DNA of 64,000 nucleotides from Cocleimonas flava (GCF_004339015.1 NZ_SMFQ01000002.1:931351-995350); one strand, 5' to 3'. Shown: positions 9,688 through 21,151, counted from the first letter of the stretch. Notes: a model not told the origin generated them from the letters alone. Program-made: numbers and translations.

Positions 9688-11136
9688 ATGAGACGAACTA
9701 AGATAGTAGCAACAATGGGTCCGGCAACGGACACTCCAGAATCTGTTGAGGCAATGATACGTGCAGGCGTAGACGTTGTACGAATGAATTTTTCTCACGG
9801 CGAGGTCGAAGACCATATCCGTCGTGTAAAAATGGTCCGGGATATTGCTGATAAACTGGGTTGGTCTGTTGGCATTTTAGGTGACTTACAAGGGCCTAAA
9901 ATTCGTATCGATCGTTTTGTAAACGATAAGGTTACCATTATCGCAGGTGACTCTTTTATTCTCGATGCGACACTGGATAAGTCATCAGGAACTACAGAGC
10001 GTGTAGGCATTGCTTATAAAGATCTGCCTAATGACGTTTACAAGGGTGATGAACTGTTACTCGATGATGGCAGAATTGTTCTAGCCGTCACGGATGTAAT
10101 CGGAGAAGAAATTCACACCAAGGTCTTGGTTGGTGGTGACCTTTCTAATAATAAAGGCATCAATAAACGCGGTGGTGGTATCTCAGCTGAAGCGTTAACG
10201 GAAAAAGACAAAGAAGATATAAAAACAGCTGCCAAAATAGGCGTTGATTTTTTAGCGGTATCATTTCCAAGAAGTGCAGCAGATATAGAGTATGCTCGAT
10301 TATTAATGCAAGATGCTGGTGGAGATGCCGCACTTGTCGCAAAAATTGAACGAGCAGAAGCGGTAGAACAACCTACTTTAGACGACATTATTAGTGCATC
10401 TGATGTGATTATGGTTGCCAGAGGCGATTTGGGTGTCGAGATTGGTGACGCTAATTTGCCTTTGATGCAGAAAAAGCTGATCAAACGTGCGAGAAACCTC
10501 AACTGTGCGGTGATTACAGCGACACAGATGATGGAGACCATGATTGATAATACAATTCCGACAAGAGCGGAGGTATTTGACGTCGCTAATGCCGTAATGG
10601 ATGGCACTGATGCAGTGATGCTATCTGGCGAAACAGCTGTTGGTAAACACCCGGCAAAAGTTGTTTCTGCGATGGCCAATATTTGTATCGAAGCAGAGCA
10701 ATCTACTTCACAGAAGAAATCCAGGCATCGTATTGGCAAGCGTTTCCAGCGAATTGATGAAGCCATCGCCATGTCGACAATGTATGCCGCAAATCATATG
10801 GGTGTGAAAGGTATTGGTGCCTTAACTGAATCTGGTTCGACAGCACTATGGATGTCTCGTATCAGCTCGGGAATTCCAATATATGCCATGACTACGCATA
10901 AGAAAACCTGTCGTAAAGTGAGTATGTATCGTGGTGTTTATCCTGTTTGGGTACATGAACCTTTGAGTGATCCATTGCAGGCTAATCGCATAGTAGTTGA
11001 ACACTTGGTGGTAGAAAAAATAGTTAAAGATGGTGATTTGGTGATTGTCACAAAAGGCGATTTACTAGGAACAGGATCCGATGGCGGCACCAATCAAATG
11101 AAAGTAATTCGAGTTGGAGAACATCACAACGGTTAA
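9688..11136 (+). CDS. pyk: Pyruvate kinase
   Basis: Converts phosphoenolpyruvate and ADP to pyruvate and ATP. The 482-residue protein starts [14 protein letters not shown], followed by VVRMNFSHG (about 30-38) of the barrel active site. [12 protein letters not shown] (about 244-255) is the substrate-loop motif, and [18 protein letters not shown] (about 306-323) is also conserved. Spacing from pgk is short and the strand is shared, so co-transcription is likely. No obvious Shine-Dalgarno stands before the ATG. Calvin-type clusters in other gammaproteobacteria carry the same pgk-pyk-fba order. Confidence 0.95.
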   Translation: MRRTKIVATMGPATDTPESVEAMIRAGVDVVRMNFSHGEVEDHIRRVKMVRDIADKLGWSVGILGDLQGPKIRIDRFVNDKVTIIAGDSFILDATLDKSSGTTERVGIAYKDLPNDVYKGDELLLDDGRIVLAVTDVIGEEIHTKVLVGGDLSNNKGINKRGGGISAEALTEKDKEDIKTAAKIGVDFLAVSFPRSAADIEYARLLMQDAGGDAALVAKIERAEAVEQPTLDDIISASDVIMVARGDLGVEIGDANLPLMQKKLIKRARNLNCAVITATQMMETMIDNTIPTRAEVFDVANAVMDGTDAVMLSGETAVGKHPAKVVSAMANICIEAEQSTSQKKSRHRIGKRFQRIDEAIAMSTMYAANHMGVKGIGALTESGSTALWMSRISSGIPIYAMTTHKKTCRKVSMYRGVYPVWVHEPLSDPLQANRIVVEHLVVEKIVKDGDLVIVTKGDLLGTGSDGGTNQMKVIRVGEHHNG

Positions 11137-11264
11137 CCCACTTGAAGGTTGTTTTTGCTATTTATATAACAAACGCACCAAACTGTTAAAGCCAGTTAAA
11201 AAGACATTATTCTGATTAACTGATTCGTAATTTTATAAGTGATTAAATAGTAAAGGAGATTTCA

Positions 11265-12329
11265 ATGGCCCTGATTTCGATGAGACAACTGCTAGATCAT
11301 GCAGCAGAAAATGGCTACGGTATGCCAGCGTTCAACGTGAATAACATGGAGCAAGTACATGCGATCATGCAAGCAGCGGATGAAACAAATTCACCGGTTA
11401 TATTACAAGGTTCTGCAGGTGCGCGCGCTTATGCAGGCGAACCTTTCTTACGCCATTTGATAACTGCAGCGACTGAAATGTATCCGCATATACCTGTTGC
11501 TATGCACCAGGATCATGGCTCTGAACCTGCAGTATGTTTGCGTTCTATTCAGTCTGGTTTCACCTCGGTGATGATGGATGGATCGCTAGAAGCAGATATG
11601 AAGACTCCAGCGAGTTTTGAATACAATGTCGGTGTTACCAAAGAAGTGGTAAAAATGGCGCATGCTGGTGGTGTATCTGTAGAAGGCGAATTAGGTTGTT
11701 TGGGTTCTCTAGAAACCGGTGAAATGGGCGAAGAAGATGGTCATGGCGCTGAAGGCAAACTCGACATGGACATGCTACTCACTTCGGCTGAAGAAGCAGC
11801 TGATTTTGTTAAAGCGACCAATGTTGATGCATTAGCAATCGCTATCGGAACCTCACACGGTGCTTACAAATTTACCAAAGAGCCTGATGGAGATATTTTA
11901 CGAATAGATCGTATTAAAGAAATCCACGAGCGTCTTCCTAACACGCACTTGGTAATGCACGGTTCTTCATCAGTACCTCAGGATTGGTTAGAGATCATCA
12001 ATAACTATGGCGGCGATATGGGCCAGACTTATGGTGTTCCTGTTGAGGAAATCGTTGAAGGTATCAAAAACGGTGTTGCAAAAGTTAACATCGATACAGA
12101 TTTACGCATGGCGTCTACGGGTTCTATCCGTAAGTTCATGGCAGAAAATCCATCTGTATTTGATCCACGTAAATTCTTGAAAGAGTCTACCAATGCGATG
12201 CGACAGATCTGTAAAGCACGTTTCGAGTCATTCGGTTGTGAAGGTAATGCGTCAAAGATTACACCGATTTCATTAGATGTAATGTCACAGCGTTATGCAT
12301 CTGGAGAGTTAGACCAGAAAGTGACTTAA
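11265..12329 (+). CDS. fba: Fructose-bisphosphate aldolase, class II (Calvin-cycle subtype)
   Basis: A zinc-dependent aldolase that joins or splits dihydroxyacetone phosphate and glyceraldehyde 3-phosphate. The 354 residues begin [27 protein letters not shown] (about 84-91) holds catalytic Asp and zinc His residues, [17 protein letters not shown] the long glycine-rich loop, and GTSHGAYKF (about 200-208) another zinc/phosphate site. ATG follows AAGGAGATTTCA. The sequence resembles the CbbA-type class IIB enzymes. It ends the tkt-gap-pgk-pyk-fba run and is followed at once by a strong terminator. Confidence 0.95.
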   Translation: MALISMRQLLDHAAENGYGMPAFNVNNMEQVHAIMQAADETNSPVILQGSAGARAYAGEPFLRHLITAATEMYPHIPVAMHQDHGSEPAVCLRSIQSGFTSVMMDGSLEADMKTPASFEYNVGVTKEVVKMAHAGGVSVEGELGCLGSLETGEMGEEDGHGAEGKLDMDMLLTSAEEAADFVKATNVDALAIAIGTSHGAYKFTKEPDGDILRIDRIKEIHERLPNTHLVMHGSSSVPQDWLEIINNYGGDMGQTYGVPVEEIVEGIKNGVAKVNIDTDLRMASTGSIRKFMAENPSVFDPRKFLKESTNAMRQICKARFESFGCEGNASKITPISLDVMSQRYASGELDQKVT

Positions 12330-12352
12330 TTTCTTAAGTTTCACAAGTCTAT

Positions 12353-12380
12353 AAAAAGGGTGCTTTTAGCACCCTTTTTT
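12353..12380 (+). terminator. Rho-independent terminator after fba
   Basis: AAAAAGGGTGC (12353-12363) and GCACCCTTTTT (12369-12379) form a perfect 11 bp stem with a 5-base loop, ending in T6. It closes the carbon-metabolism cluster. Confidence 0.95.
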
Positions 12381-12387
12381 AATGACA

Positions 12388-12416
12388 TAAAAAAGTGCCT
12401 TAAGTAGGGGGGTGAA
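12388..12416 (-). repeat. Dispersed C-tract repeat, locus 5
   Basis: On the minus strand: GTTCACCCCCCTACTT, then AAGGCAC and TTTTTTA. It begins eight bases after the fba terminator's T-tract, in the fba-ankyrin spacer and antisense to both genes. Confidence 0.88.
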
Positions 12417-12542
12417 CTATTTAAATCAATGTACACCCTTAGTAAGCGTATTTAAAAAGATAACTGCCTAATCATCAAGCAACTGATTTTTACTATTTAT
12501 CTTATAATCAATAGATAAGACGTGCTTACAAAGGAACTTAAA

Positions 12543-13352
12543 ATGAAATGCTCTAACATCGCTTTATACACAGTGGTCACCACTACTTTCCTGGTAAGTA
12601 ATCTATCAGCAAGCGCAAACTCTGAATATGCCTACGATATGTCTGATATTGGGGCCCTGCAAAGCGAGTATCAAAAGCAACTCAAAAAACCAAAAGCAGC
12701 TCCAGCCAAAAGAATGGTAAAGAAACCACCATCGAGACCCGTGACAAAATCATCACAGTCGAACCAGAGTTTCAATGAGCAGGTGCGTCTGTTAAATGCC
12801 CAACAGCAATCACGAAAACAACAGCAATTAGCAACGCGTAAAAAGCAATTACAGCAGCAAACTAAAAAGCGTCAAATGCAGCAGCTACAACAGAAAAAAA
12901 CAAATTTCCAACAAAGACCTGTGCAAGCGTCTCAAAATCGACTTGCGCCAAGAGCACCAGCAGCAACCCAAGCACCTGCACCGACATCCAATGAATTATT
13001 TGATGCGGCTAGTAGAGGCGATGTGCGAACTATTGGTCAATTGATAAATCGTGGAGTGAATGTAAATTCAGGAAATGCGGAGAGAGAAACTGCGCTGCAC
13101 ATGGCGGCTGCAAAAGGACATTATTCCGCAGTCATCTACTTAATCAATCATGGGGCAAACATTAATGCCCGAACAGTTAATAACTGGTTACCGATTCATC
13201 ATGCTACACGCTTTCGCCACGCTCAGATTGCAAATTATCTAAAGCAGCGTGGATCGTCTCCTTATGCTAAAACATCAGATGGATTGAGTGCAATTGATAT
13301 GGCTAAAGCGACCAATGACAGACGAATTCTTGGCGCATTCGGTGTTCGTTAG
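12543..13352 (+). CDS. Exported ankyrin-repeat protein with Gln/Lys-rich linker
   Basis: A 269-residue protein from the ATG at 12543, which has AAGGAAC at a good distance; an upstream GTG in frame lacks one. Residues 1-25 look like a signal peptide ending LSASANS. About residues 45-130 are a low-complexity, Gln/Lys/Arg-rich linker likely to be disordered or coiled. The C-terminal ~120 residues hold three ankyrin repeats (NELFDAASRGDVRTIGQLINRG, broken here as NELFDAASRGD + VRTIGQLINRG; ETALHMAAAKGHYS; NNWLPIHHATRFRHA). Ankyrin repeats bind protein partners, but the partner is unknown. It stands alone between terminator and convergent spoVR. Confidence 0.75.
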   Translation: MKCSNIALYTVVTTTFLVSNLSASANSEYAYDMSDIGALQSEYQKQLKKPKAAPAKRMVKKPPSRPVTKSSQSNQSFNEQVRLLNAQQQSRKQQQLATRKKQLQQQTKKRQMQQLQQKKTNFQQRPVQASQNRLAPRAPAATQAPAPTSNELFDAASRGDVRTIGQLINRGVNVNSGNAERETALHMAAAKGHYSAVIYLINHGANINARTVNNWLPIHHATRFRHAQIANYLKQRGSSPYAKTSDGLSAIDMAKATNDRRILGAFGVR

Positions 13353-13378
13353 AATAAGCGATTACGACTAATTCTATT

Positions 13379-13410
13379 GCCACCCCCCCACTTTGGGGCA
13401 TATTTTTTAA
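13379..13410 (+). repeat. Dispersed C-tract repeat, locus 6
   Basis: GCCACCCCCCCACTTTGG followed by GGCATA and TTTTTTAA. It fills the gap between the convergent ankyrin and spoVR genes and is oriented so that its T-tract follows the ankyrin gene. Confidence 0.9.
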
Positions 13411-13455
13411 ACAATAATAGATCAGTTAACGTTAGTCATTATTACTCAAGTAATG

Positions 13456-15030
13456 CTAAGCATAAGTCGAATAGCTCGTCACTGTCTCTCCATTTTCATC
13501 CACTGAATTTAGTTTGACGTCGTAGCCCCATAACTGACGAATATGTTTTACAACTTCAGTCGTTGCAGGGCCTAATGGTCTGCGGTTATTCATATAGTGA
13601 TTTAGGGTTAGGGTTCTATTCCCAAGAATATCAACATCAAAAACCTGAATATCTGGTTCTCTATAACTCAGGTTATATTGTTGTGATAATTGATCACGGA
13701 TTTGTTTGTAACCTTGCTCATTATGAATCGCTTCTACACCAATCGTCTCTTGCGAATCGTCATCATTCAGATGGAATAATTTAAAATCACGCATGACTTT
13801 TGGAGATAGAAATTGCAGTACAAAACTTTCATCTCGATAATTGCGCATTGCATTATGTAATGTTTCTAACCAGTCGCTGCCTGCAATATCCGGGAACCAT
13901 TCATAATCTTCTTCTGTCGGGTCTTCACATATCCTTCGAATATCTTGCATCATCGCAAAACCCAAAGCATAAGGATTAATACCTGAATAATACGGGCTAT
14001 CAAAATCTGGTTGCGCCACAACACTCGTATGCGACACCAAAAATTCCATGATGAAGCCTTCAGAGACTAATCCTTCATCATATAGCTCATGCAAAATGGT
14101 GTAATGCCAGAACGTCGCCCAGCCTTCATTCATCACTTGTGTTTGTCGTTGTGGGTAAAAGTACTGTGATATTTTTCTTACGATACGGACTATTTCGCGC
14201 TGCCAGTTTTCAAGTTTTGGCGATGTTTTCTCAATAAAGTACAAAAGGTTTTCTTGTGGGTCTTCTGGAAAACGTTTTTTCTTTGCCACTTTATCCTTCT
14301 CTTCAGGCAATGTGCGCCAAAGATCATTAATATGTTTCTGGATATATTCTTCGCGTTCTTTCTGACGTTTTTGTTCTTCAACCACAGAAATTGGAGTAGG
14401 GCGCTTGTAACGATCGACTCCGTAATTCATCAGCGCATGGCAAGAATCCAGAATCTTTTCTACCTCTTCTACTCCGTATCGCTCTTCGCATTTTGCGATA
14501 TAACCTTTGGCAAATAACAGGTAATCAATGATTGCTTCGGCATCTGTCCATTCTCTAAAAAGATAATTTCCTTTGAAAAAAGAGTTATGGCCATAACAGG
14601 CATGCGCTATCACTAACGCCTGCATTGTCAGCGTGTTTTCTTCCATCAAATAAGCGATACATGGGCTGGAGTTAATCACGATTTCATAGGCTAATCCCAT
14701 ACGTCCGCGTTGATAATCCTGTTGCGTACTTAGAAACGATTTGCCGTAAGACCAATGATTATAGTTAATCGGCATACCGACTGATGCATAGGCATCCATC
14801 ATTTGATCTGAACGAATCACTTCTATCTGATTCGGATAAGTGTCTAACTTGAATTTCTCCTTAGCGATACGACTGATTTCTTTGTCGTATTTTTCTAGTA
14901 ATTCAAAAGTCCACTCAGAACTTGTCGAAATATAGTTCTTTTCGTTATGAGGTCCATGAGGTTGTGCGGGTTCTGATCGCCCATCTACATCAAATTTGGA
15001 AAACGGTGTTTGTTTGTTGGTTTTACTCAT
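13456..15030 (-). CDS. ycgB: SpoVR family protein (YcgB-like)
   Basis: A 524-residue SpoVR/YcgB protein, the third member of the conserved prkA-yeaH-ycgB operon. Its biochemical role is not settled; in enterobacteria the operon is linked to starvation and stationary phase. Seen are [10 protein letters not shown] (about 84-93), [14 protein letters not shown] (about 117-130), [12 protein letters not shown] (about 142-153) and the downstream [12 protein letters not shown], all typical of the family. Its ATG overlaps the yeaH stop by four bases (ATGA), indicating translational coupling. Length is normal. Confidence 0.93.
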   Translation of the reverse strand: MSKTNKQTPFSKFDVDGRSEPAQPHGPHNEKNYISTSSEWTFELLEKYDKEISRIAKEKFKLDTYPNQIEVIRSDQMMDAYASVGMPINYNHWSYGKSFLSTQQDYQRGRMGLAYEIVINSSPCIAYLMEENTLTMQALVIAHACYGHNSFFKGNYLFREWTDAEAIIDYLLFAKGYIAKCEERYGVEEVEKILDSCHALMNYGVDRYKRPTPISVVEEQKRQKEREEYIQKHINDLWRTLPEEKDKVAKKKRFPEDPQENLLYFIEKTSPKLENWQREIVRIVRKISQYFYPQRQTQVMNEGWATFWHYTILHELYDEGLVSEGFIMEFLVSHTSVVAQPDFDSPYYSGINPYALGFAMMQDIRRICEDPTEEDYEWFPDIAGSDWLETLHNAMRNYRDESFVLQFLSPKVMRDFKLFHLNDDDSQETIGVEAIHNEQGYKQIRDQLSQQYNLSYREPDIQVFDVDILGNRTLTLNHYMNNRRPLGPATTEVVKHIRQLWGYDVKLNSVDENGETVTSYSTYA

Positions 15031-16319
15031 GTCCGAAGCCCCTCTTTTTTAAACAGCTCACGGAACACTGGAAAAATTTCACTGTTATTTCTTACTTTGC
15101 TCAACGCAAAACTATCGCTAAAGCTCTCTTTTAAATCTGTGTATAGACGCCACAATTCTTGCGGGTCTTGCTCCCCAATTTCTATATAAGTGAAGTATTG
15201 AACAGCGGGTAAAATTTGCTGTGTCATTAATTCATGGCACTTTGCGGTATCATTTTGCCAGTTATCACCATCAGATGCCTGAGCACCATAGATATTCCAT
15301 TGATCAGCAGGATAACGTTCTTTGATAATTTCATTCATCAGTTCCAGAGCACTCGATACCACCGTTCCACCTGTTTCACGAGAATAGAAAAAATCCTCTT
15401 CGCTCACTTCTTCCGCTTTAGTGTGGTGACGGATAAACACGACGTCTATTTTTTCGTAACTGCGGTGTAAAAACAGATACAGCAAATAGAAAAAACGTTT
15501 GGCGGTGTCTTTGATTTCCTGAGTCATAGAACCGGATACGTCCAACACACAAAACATCACTGCCTTTGGCGAAGGCTGTGGAATCTTCACGCGTAGATTG
15601 AATTTCAGGTCGAATTCATCGATATAGGGCAGCGCATCCAGGCGGGCTGTTAATGAAGCAATTTCATCTTCCAGCAATAACTTTTTCTTTTTTTGCTCTT
15701 CATCATACGGCTTGGGTGTGGCTTCCAGAAATTCAGCAAGCTCCTCTCGCAACTCTCTGCGCTTCCTTCTTTTTTTACCTCCCAATGCTATTCGACGAGC
15801 TTGTGCGCTGCGCAATGAACGCACCACATTCACTTGATTGGGGCTACCTACTTCGCTAATTCCTGCGCGTTTATAACTGAATGAATCATCCGTACTCAAT
15901 TGCAGTTTGATCATATTCGGCAAGGCCAGATCTTCAAACATGAACTCTAAGAATTCTTCCTGAGAGATCTGAAAAACGAACTCATCTTCACCTTCGCCAG
16001 AATCTGATGCTTCCCCTTCACCAGACCCTCCTTCACCGCCTTCTGGTCGTTTGAATCGATCACCCACGACAAAATCTTTATTGCCCGGATGAACAATATT
16101 TTGGTTGCCACCTTTACCATGGCTAAATACTGGCTCAGATAAATCCTTCTTGGGGATGCTGATGCTATCCCCATTTTCCATATCTTCCAACTTACGCTCA
16201 TTTACTGCGTCGGAAACAGCTTTGCGTATTTGCTTTCGATAGCGCTTTAAAAAGCGCTGACGATTAACCGTGCTTTTATTTTTACTGTTGAGCCGGCGAT
16301 CTACGATGTAAGATGACAT
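15027..16319 (-). CDS. yeaH: DUF444 protein YeaH, von Willebrand A-like
   Basis: A 430-residue YeaH/DUF444 protein. The N-terminal third is charged, with a Gly/Glu-rich acidic stretch at about 93-112. The C-terminal half is a von Willebrand A-like domain with the metal-ion-dependent adhesion motif DVSGS at 260-264 and a conserved [12 protein letters not shown] segment downstream. Partners are presumed to be PrkA and YcgB because the three genes are almost always together. It lies between them here, 54 bp after prkA and overlapping ycgB by four bases. Confidence 0.93.
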   Translation of the reverse strand: MSSYIVDRRLNSKNKSTVNRQRFLKRYRKQIRKAVSDAVNERKLEDMENGDSISIPKKDLSEPVFSHGKGGNQNIVHPGNKDFVVGDRFKRPEGGEGGSGEGEASDSGEGEDEFVFQISQEEFLEFMFEDLALPNMIKLQLSTDDSFSYKRAGISEVGSPNQVNVVRSLRSAQARRIALGGKKRRKRRELREELAEFLEATPKPYDEEQKKKKLLLEDEIASLTARLDALPYIDEFDLKFNLRVKIPQPSPKAVMFCVLDVSGSMTQEIKDTAKRFFYLLYLFLHRSYEKIDVVFIRHHTKAEEVSEEDFFYSRETGGTVVSSALELMNEIIKERYPADQWNIYGAQASDGDNWQNDTAKCHELMTQQILPAVQYFTYIEIGEQDPQELWRLYTDLKESFSDSFALSKVRNNSEIFPVFRELFKKEGLRT

Positions 16320-16373
16320 TTTGTCTCCGTTAGTTTGCTTCAGTTTCCTTAGCTTTTCATGGTAATTACTAGT

Positions 16374-18296
16374 TTATTGAGATTTTCTGACTCTTAAATA
16401 CCATTCAGCAAGTAATCTCACTTGCTTCTCGGTATAGCCACGTTCAACCATCCTTGAAACGAAATTATCATGCTTCTGTTGCTCTTCACTTGAAGACTTG
16501 GTGCTGAACGATATAACTGGCAATAGGTCTTCTGTGCTTGAGAACATTTTCTTTTCGATCACATGACGTAGTTTTTCATAACTGGTCCAAACCGGGTTTT
16601 GACCATCGTTATGTGCTTTTGCACGTAATACAAAATTAACAACTTCATTTCTAAAGTCTTTTGGATTACTGATTCCCGCTGGTTTTTCAATTTTCTCCAA
16701 ATCGTTATTCAAAGCCGCGCGATCTAAAATCTGGCCAGTTTCAGGATCACGATATTCCTGATCCTGAATCCAGAAGTCAGCATAGGTTACATAACGATCG
16801 AACAGGTTTTGTCCGTATTCTGAATAGGATTCTAGATAAGCTGTCTGGATTTCTTTACCAATAAAATCGACATAACGAGGGCTGAGATATTCTTTGATAA
16901 ATCCAATATAACGATCTTGCGTTTCTTGTGGGAATTGCTCTCGTTCGATCTGTTTTTCCAGGATATACATCAGATGTACCGGATTTGCTGCAATCTCTTG
17001 GGCATCGAAATTAAACACTTGAGAGAGTATCTTGAATGCAAAACGCGTTGATAATCCGTTCATACCCTCATCTACACCGGCAACATCTCGGTACTCTTGG
17101 TAGGTTTTTGCTTTAGGATCAATATCCTTTAAGTTTTCGCCGTTATACACGCTCATTTTAGAGAATGTATTGGAGTTTTCTGGTTCTTTAATTCGAGAAA
17201 GCACAGAGAGTTGCGCTAGCATTTTTAGCGTATCAGGCGCGCACGGTGCTTTATTGAGAGAGCTTGCCTCCAACAATTTGTTATAGATTTGAATCTCTTC
17301 ATTGACGCTCAAGCAGTACGGTACTTTTACAATAGAAATACGGTCGATGAATGCTTCGTTATTACGATCATTCTTGAATGACTGCCACTCTGATTCATTT
17401 GAGTGAGCCAGTATCATCCCATCAAAAGGTATGGCTCCAATATTCTCAGTGCCGTTGTAATTCTTTTCCTGTGTTGCGGTTAATAATGGATGTAATACTT
17501 TGATTGGGGCTTTGAACATCTCAACGAATTCAAGCAGGCCTTGATTCGCCATACACAAACCACCCGAATAACTATAAGCATCAGTATCGTTTTGTGAAAA
17601 GTCTTCGAGTTTTCTGATATCAACTTTTCCGACTAAAGCTGAAATATCCTGATTGTTTTCATCACCCGGTTCTGTTTTAGAGATTGCTATCTGATTCAGC
17701 TGAGACGGGTATCTTTTTACTACTTTGAATTGAGTAACATCGCCTCCAAATTCATTTAAGCGTTTTACCGCCCAAGGAGACATGATATTGCCCAAATAGC
17801 GCTTATCAATTCCGTAGTCTTCTTTGAGTATTGCGCCATCCTCTCCTGAGTCGAATAACCCAAGTGGAGATTCATTGATAGGAGAATCCTTAATGCAGTA
17901 AATCGGCATCTTTTCCATCAGCACTTTTAAACGCTCAGCTAATGATGACTTACCACCTCCAACCGGACCTAGTAAATAAAGTACTTGTTTACTTTCTTCC
18001 AGGCCTTGAGAAGCATGGCGTAAGAATGAAACGATCTGTTCTATGGCATCTTCCATTCCAAAGAACTGTGAAAATGCAGGATATCGTTTAATTACCTTAT
18101 TAGAGAATAATCGACTCAAACGCTCGTCATTGGCAGTGTCTATCAGCTCTGGCTCTCCGATAGCCATTAACATTCTTTCGGCTGCTGTTGCGTATACAGA
18201 GGGATCCTCCTTACACAAATTAAGGTATTCTTGAAGTGAGTATTCCTCCTCGAGAAATGACTCGTAACGTGACTGATAACTGTCAAAGATGCTCAT
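16374..18296 (-). CDS. prkA: PrkA family AAA+ serine protein kinase (YeaG-like)
   Basis: A 640-residue PrkA/YeaG protein, cytoplasmic, with an N-terminal AAA+ ATPase module and a C-terminal kinase-like region. The Walker A motif is GPVGGGKSS (110-118), and GMILAHSNESEW lies in the ATPase core. The length matches E. coli YeaG. It is the first gene of prkA-yeaH-ycgB. The 650 bp in front of it holds its promoter, which could not be assigned. Family members act in nutrient-stress responses; the substrates here are unknown. Confidence 0.94.
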   Translation of the reverse strand: MSIFDSYQSRYESFLEEEYSLQEYLNLCKEDPSVYATAAERMLMAIGEPELIDTANDERLSRLFSNKVIKRYPAFSQFFGMEDAIEQIVSFLRHASQGLEESKQVLYLLGPVGGGKSSLAERLKVLMEKMPIYCIKDSPINESPLGLFDSGEDGAILKEDYGIDKRYLGNIMSPWAVKRLNEFGGDVTQFKVVKRYPSQLNQIAISKTEPGDENNQDISALVGKVDIRKLEDFSQNDTDAYSYSGGLCMANQGLLEFVEMFKAPIKVLHPLLTATQEKNYNGTENIGAIPFDGMILAHSNESEWQSFKNDRNNEAFIDRISIVKVPYCLSVNEEIQIYNKLLEASSLNKAPCAPDTLKMLAQLSVLSRIKEPENSNTFSKMSVYNGENLKDIDPKAKTYQEYRDVAGVDEGMNGLSTRFAFKILSQVFNFDAQEIAANPVHLMYILEKQIEREQFPQETQDRYIGFIKEYLSPRYVDFIGKEIQTAYLESYSEYGQNLFDRYVTYADFWIQDQEYRDPETGQILDRAALNNDLEKIEKPAGISNPKDFRNEVVNFVLRAKAHNDGQNPVWTSYEKLRHVIEKKMFSSTEDLLPVISFSTKSSSEEQQKHDNFVSRMVERGYTEKQVRLLAEWYLRVRKSQ

Positions 18297-18883
18297 AATG
18301 TACCCCAGGTTATTTTGAATATTGTCTTATCAACAATAATCTAAACTGCTTTTGGTACTTATTTTTTGCGAACTACTTCTATTTTTTGAATCTTAAACAG
18401 CAATATGCTTTGTAAAGTTATATCCGCATCTTGCCTTGAAATTCACAAAAAATACGTAACTTTGTAGCTTAGAATGATTCAAATTAACACTCATCTATTT
18501 GTTTAGACGTGTGTTTATTCATTTAGTTCGACAGAACAGATTAGTGATTTTTAAAACTGCCCTAAAATTCGCTTTGCTTATATTATTACTTATATTTTAT
18601 TAATCGAATTCGAATTGCAATGCGTAATTTTGTGTTTCGTATGCATTAGATTTTGCATTAAAAACTAGTCTAATACACTATATACAAGCTGCCAAACACA
18701 TTCCCCAAAGCCTTATAAAAAGACCGAGCTACAACCAATTAAATTATTGAAGCTGACTTAATATTAGCTGATATTGAAGCGCTCGTAAATTGAAAGTTAA
18801 TGATTACCCTCTATTGTTTTAATTATTTTAATGGAATGATTCTCATTTCCGTATGAAAAGAGAATCAAATAGTTACGTATGAA
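18297..18883. other. Intergenic region upstream of prkA
   Basis: About 590 bp of very AT-rich sequence with no credible gene. It must hold the prkA promoter. A short dyad GGAATGATTCTCATTTCC (18834-18851) resembles a Fur-type operator only loosely. No other structured element was recognised. Confidence 0.4.
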
Positions 18884-18940
18884 AGGTGCCTTGAAACATT
18901 AATTAAATAAGGCACCTCCCCACTTACGGGCACTTTTTTA
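18884..18940 (+). repeat. Dispersed C-tract repeat, locus 7 (diverged, with partial inverted arm)
   Basis: The right copy (18909-18940) reads AAGGCACCTCCCCACTTACG then GGCAC and TTTTTTA, with the C-tract broken by a T. A partial inverted arm AGGTGCCTT (18884-18892) pairs with AAGGCACCT (18909-18917). It lies just downstream of the pit stop codon. Confidence 0.75.
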
Positions 18941-18953
18941 GAGTATTATGCTT

Positions 18954-20216
18954 CTAACCAAATATTCCTTTCAGCATATAAAAGAACAATATCGAGAGAA
19001 TAGCGCCAGCCGGTAAGGTAATTACCCAAGACATGAATATATTACCCACAACGCGTAAGTCTATTGCTGCGATACCTCTGGCTAAACCAACACCTAAAAT
19101 AGCACCCACTAAAGTTTGCGTAGTTGAAATTGGTAGACCAGTATAAGAGGCTAGTACTACTGTCGAAGCCGCCCCAATTTCTGCAGAAAAACCACGAGTT
19201 GGTGTTAACTCAGTTATATTTTTACCTACTGTCGCCATTACTTTGTAACCTAAGGTAGCAAGGCCTATAACAATACCAATAGCACCTACTAGCAATACCC
19301 AGCTTGGCAACTCTGATTTTGAAGCTAGCTCGCCAGATTGAGCAACACTAATAACAGCCGCCATAGGACCAACTGCATTTGCTACGTCATTTGAGCCATG
19401 AGCAAAAGCCATAGCCGCAGCGGTAAATACCATTAATACAGCAAATATTTTTTCAACATTAGCAAAGTGAAAGCGTTTTTCAGCTTTTTCATCAAACTTT
19501 ACTTTTTTGATTAAATACACACCTAGTAGCGCTACTAACAAGCCTAAGATAATCGCGTAAACAAATTCCATGCCGCCATTAACATCCAGGCCTATGTGCT
19601 TCAAACCCTTTTTGATTGTCACCAAAGCAATAATGAAACCGACCATAAATAAATAAAACGGCCCATATTTTTTTGCATTTTCTAAAGGATTGCTCGTATT
19701 AATAACCAGGTTTTGGATACTTTTGAACACCGCAAATGCTATGCCCCCTGCAAGTACCGGAGAAACCACCCAGCTCATTACTATGGTACCCACTTTGCCC
19801 CAGCTAACAGCGTCAACACTAACGCCGACTGCAGCAAATCCGATAACCGCACCGACAATACTATGCGTGGTAGAAACCGGCCAACCCTTCATGGATGCAA
19901 TTAATAGCCATGTACCTGCAGCTAATAATGAGGCGAGCATGCCCCAGATCAATAAATCCGGATTACCATCAAAAGCATTGAGATCGACGATACCTTTTCT
20001 GATGGTTTTAGTAACTTGCCCTCCAGCAAGGTAGGCACCTAAAAATTCAAATATTGCTGCAATTATAATCGCTTGTTTTATGGTTATCGCTTTTGAGCCT
20101 ACCGACGTCGCCATTGCATTAGCAACATCATTTGCGCCAATACCCCATGCCATGAAAATGCCAAAAACGGCCGCAAGAGTAATATAGATAAACGTTGTAT
20201 CTGTTAAAAATTCCAT
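18954..20216 (-). CDS. pit: Low-affinity inorganic phosphate transporter, PiT family
   Basis: A 420-residue inner-membrane phosphate permease. The duplicated PiT signature is present: GANDVANAMATSVGS near residues 27-41 and GSNDVANAVGPMAAV in the second half. About ten hydrophobic segments alternate with short loops. It lies 11 bp downstream of a DUF47/PhoU-like gene, the usual regulatory partner. The substrate is phosphate, probably as a metal complex with H+ or Na+, from family knowledge. No clear Pho box was found upstream of the pair. Confidence 0.93.
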   Translation of the reverse strand: MEFLTDTTFIYITLAAVFGIFMAWGIGANDVANAMATSVGSKAITIKQAIIIAAIFEFLGAYLAGGQVTKTIRKGIVDLNAFDGNPDLLIWGMLASLLAAGTWLLIASMKGWPVSTTHSIVGAVIGFAAVGVSVDAVSWGKVGTIVMSWVVSPVLAGGIAFAVFKSIQNLVINTSNPLENAKKYGPFYLFMVGFIIALVTIKKGLKHIGLDVNGGMEFVYAIILGLLVALLGVYLIKKVKFDEKAEKRFHFANVEKIFAVLMVFTAAAMAFAHGSNDVANAVGPMAAVISVAQSGELASKSELPSWVLLVGAIGIVIGLATLGYKVMATVGKNITELTPTRGFSAEIGAASTVVLASYTGLPISTTQTLVGAILGVGLARGIAAIDLRVVGNIFMSWVITLPAGAILSILFFYMLKGIFG

Positions 20217-20227
20217 GATTTATATAC

Positions 20228-20908
20228 CTATCGTGCTAGCATCAAAGATAAACGACTACCAACACGCTCGGCATTGTCGGCCACATTTCCAACCCAATCT
20301 ATCAACCTGTAGGTGAAAATTACATCTACTGGGCTTAGGTCATCCTCTAATTTAAAGAGTGTGGCTCTTAAATCATCTTGCATCGTATCTGTTTCACTTT
20401 CGATGGCACCCAAATCAGAAAGCATGCCTTCTACACGTTCGACCTCAAGTCCTCTGAACCCTGTCTCTACTAATTCATCCAGTTCATTAATGGTATGTAA
20501 CGCCTGTTTTACCGAATCGATACAACGTTTGGTGAAAACTAAAAATGGCTCGTTCATTTCTGCCGGCAATTGCATTTTTCGTCCGACAATCAGAGCAGCA
20601 ATATCTTTCGCCTGATTCGCAATAATGTCTTGGCGAAGTAATACATCAAGTACATCACGCCTATCGACAGGCATGAAGAGCCCTTTCGGAAGATGTGTGC
20701 GTAATTCACGCTTCATCTTATCCGCATCATGCTCTCCTTTTGCAATTGCTTTTTGTGCATTTAGAACCTTTTTCTCATCAGACTCCACCATACCTTCTAT
20801 AAGTGGCGATAAATGTCTTACGCACCGATAAACACGGTACATATGTTCTTGCAAAGGGGTTATGGGAGATCTACCAAACAGGCCAGACATATAGTTTTTT
20901 GTAACCAT
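20228..20908 (-). CDS. DUF47 / PhoU-like phosphate transport regulator
   Basis: A 226-residue, largely helical cytoplasmic protein of the DUF47 (TIGR00153-type) family, which resembles PhoU and accompanies PiT transporters. FGRSPITPLQEHM (about 11-23) and FMPVDRRDVLDVLLRQD (about 78-94) are typical. The start at 20908 is preferred over the one at 20890 because GGTGA lies six bases before it. It is the first gene of a two-gene operon with pit and presumably adjusts permease activity. Confidence 0.88.
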   Translation of the reverse strand: MVTKNYMSGLFGRSPITPLQEHMYRVYRCVRHLSPLIEGMVESDEKKVLNAQKAIAKGEHDADKMKRELRTHLPKGLFMPVDRRDVLDVLLRQDIIANQAKDIAALIVGRKMQLPAEMNEPFLVFTKRCIDSVKQALHTINELDELVETGFRGLEVERVEGMLSDLGAIESETDTMQDDLRATLFKLEDDLSPVDVIFTYRLIDWVGNVADNAERVGSRLSLMLAR

Positions 20909-21151
20909 AGCTATTCACCAAGTAAAGGAAGGGGGGTAGTTAAAATTTAGGCGGAGTTTATTGTGTGTATGACTGCTTGTAAAGTAATCTACCAATACCA
21001 ATAAAAACCTTAGCTTATGTATATTTATCGCCTGTATTTACAGTAAATATCAGACAAGTGGCAGTAACTGTTTGACTAATATCAAATTAATGTAGTCAAT
21101 CTGGTTTATACTTTGTCGGATATAATAAAAATTTATTTTGGTGAGTTGATA

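Noticed and set aside
18834-18851. Fur-box-like dyad
   Set aside because: Too few matches to the 19-base Fur consensus, and the nearest genes show no iron link.
20909-20945. Possible further copy of the C-tract repeat (G6 run at 20926-20931)
   Set aside because: Only the G6-TAG core resembles the family; the flanks do not match, so it was not counted.
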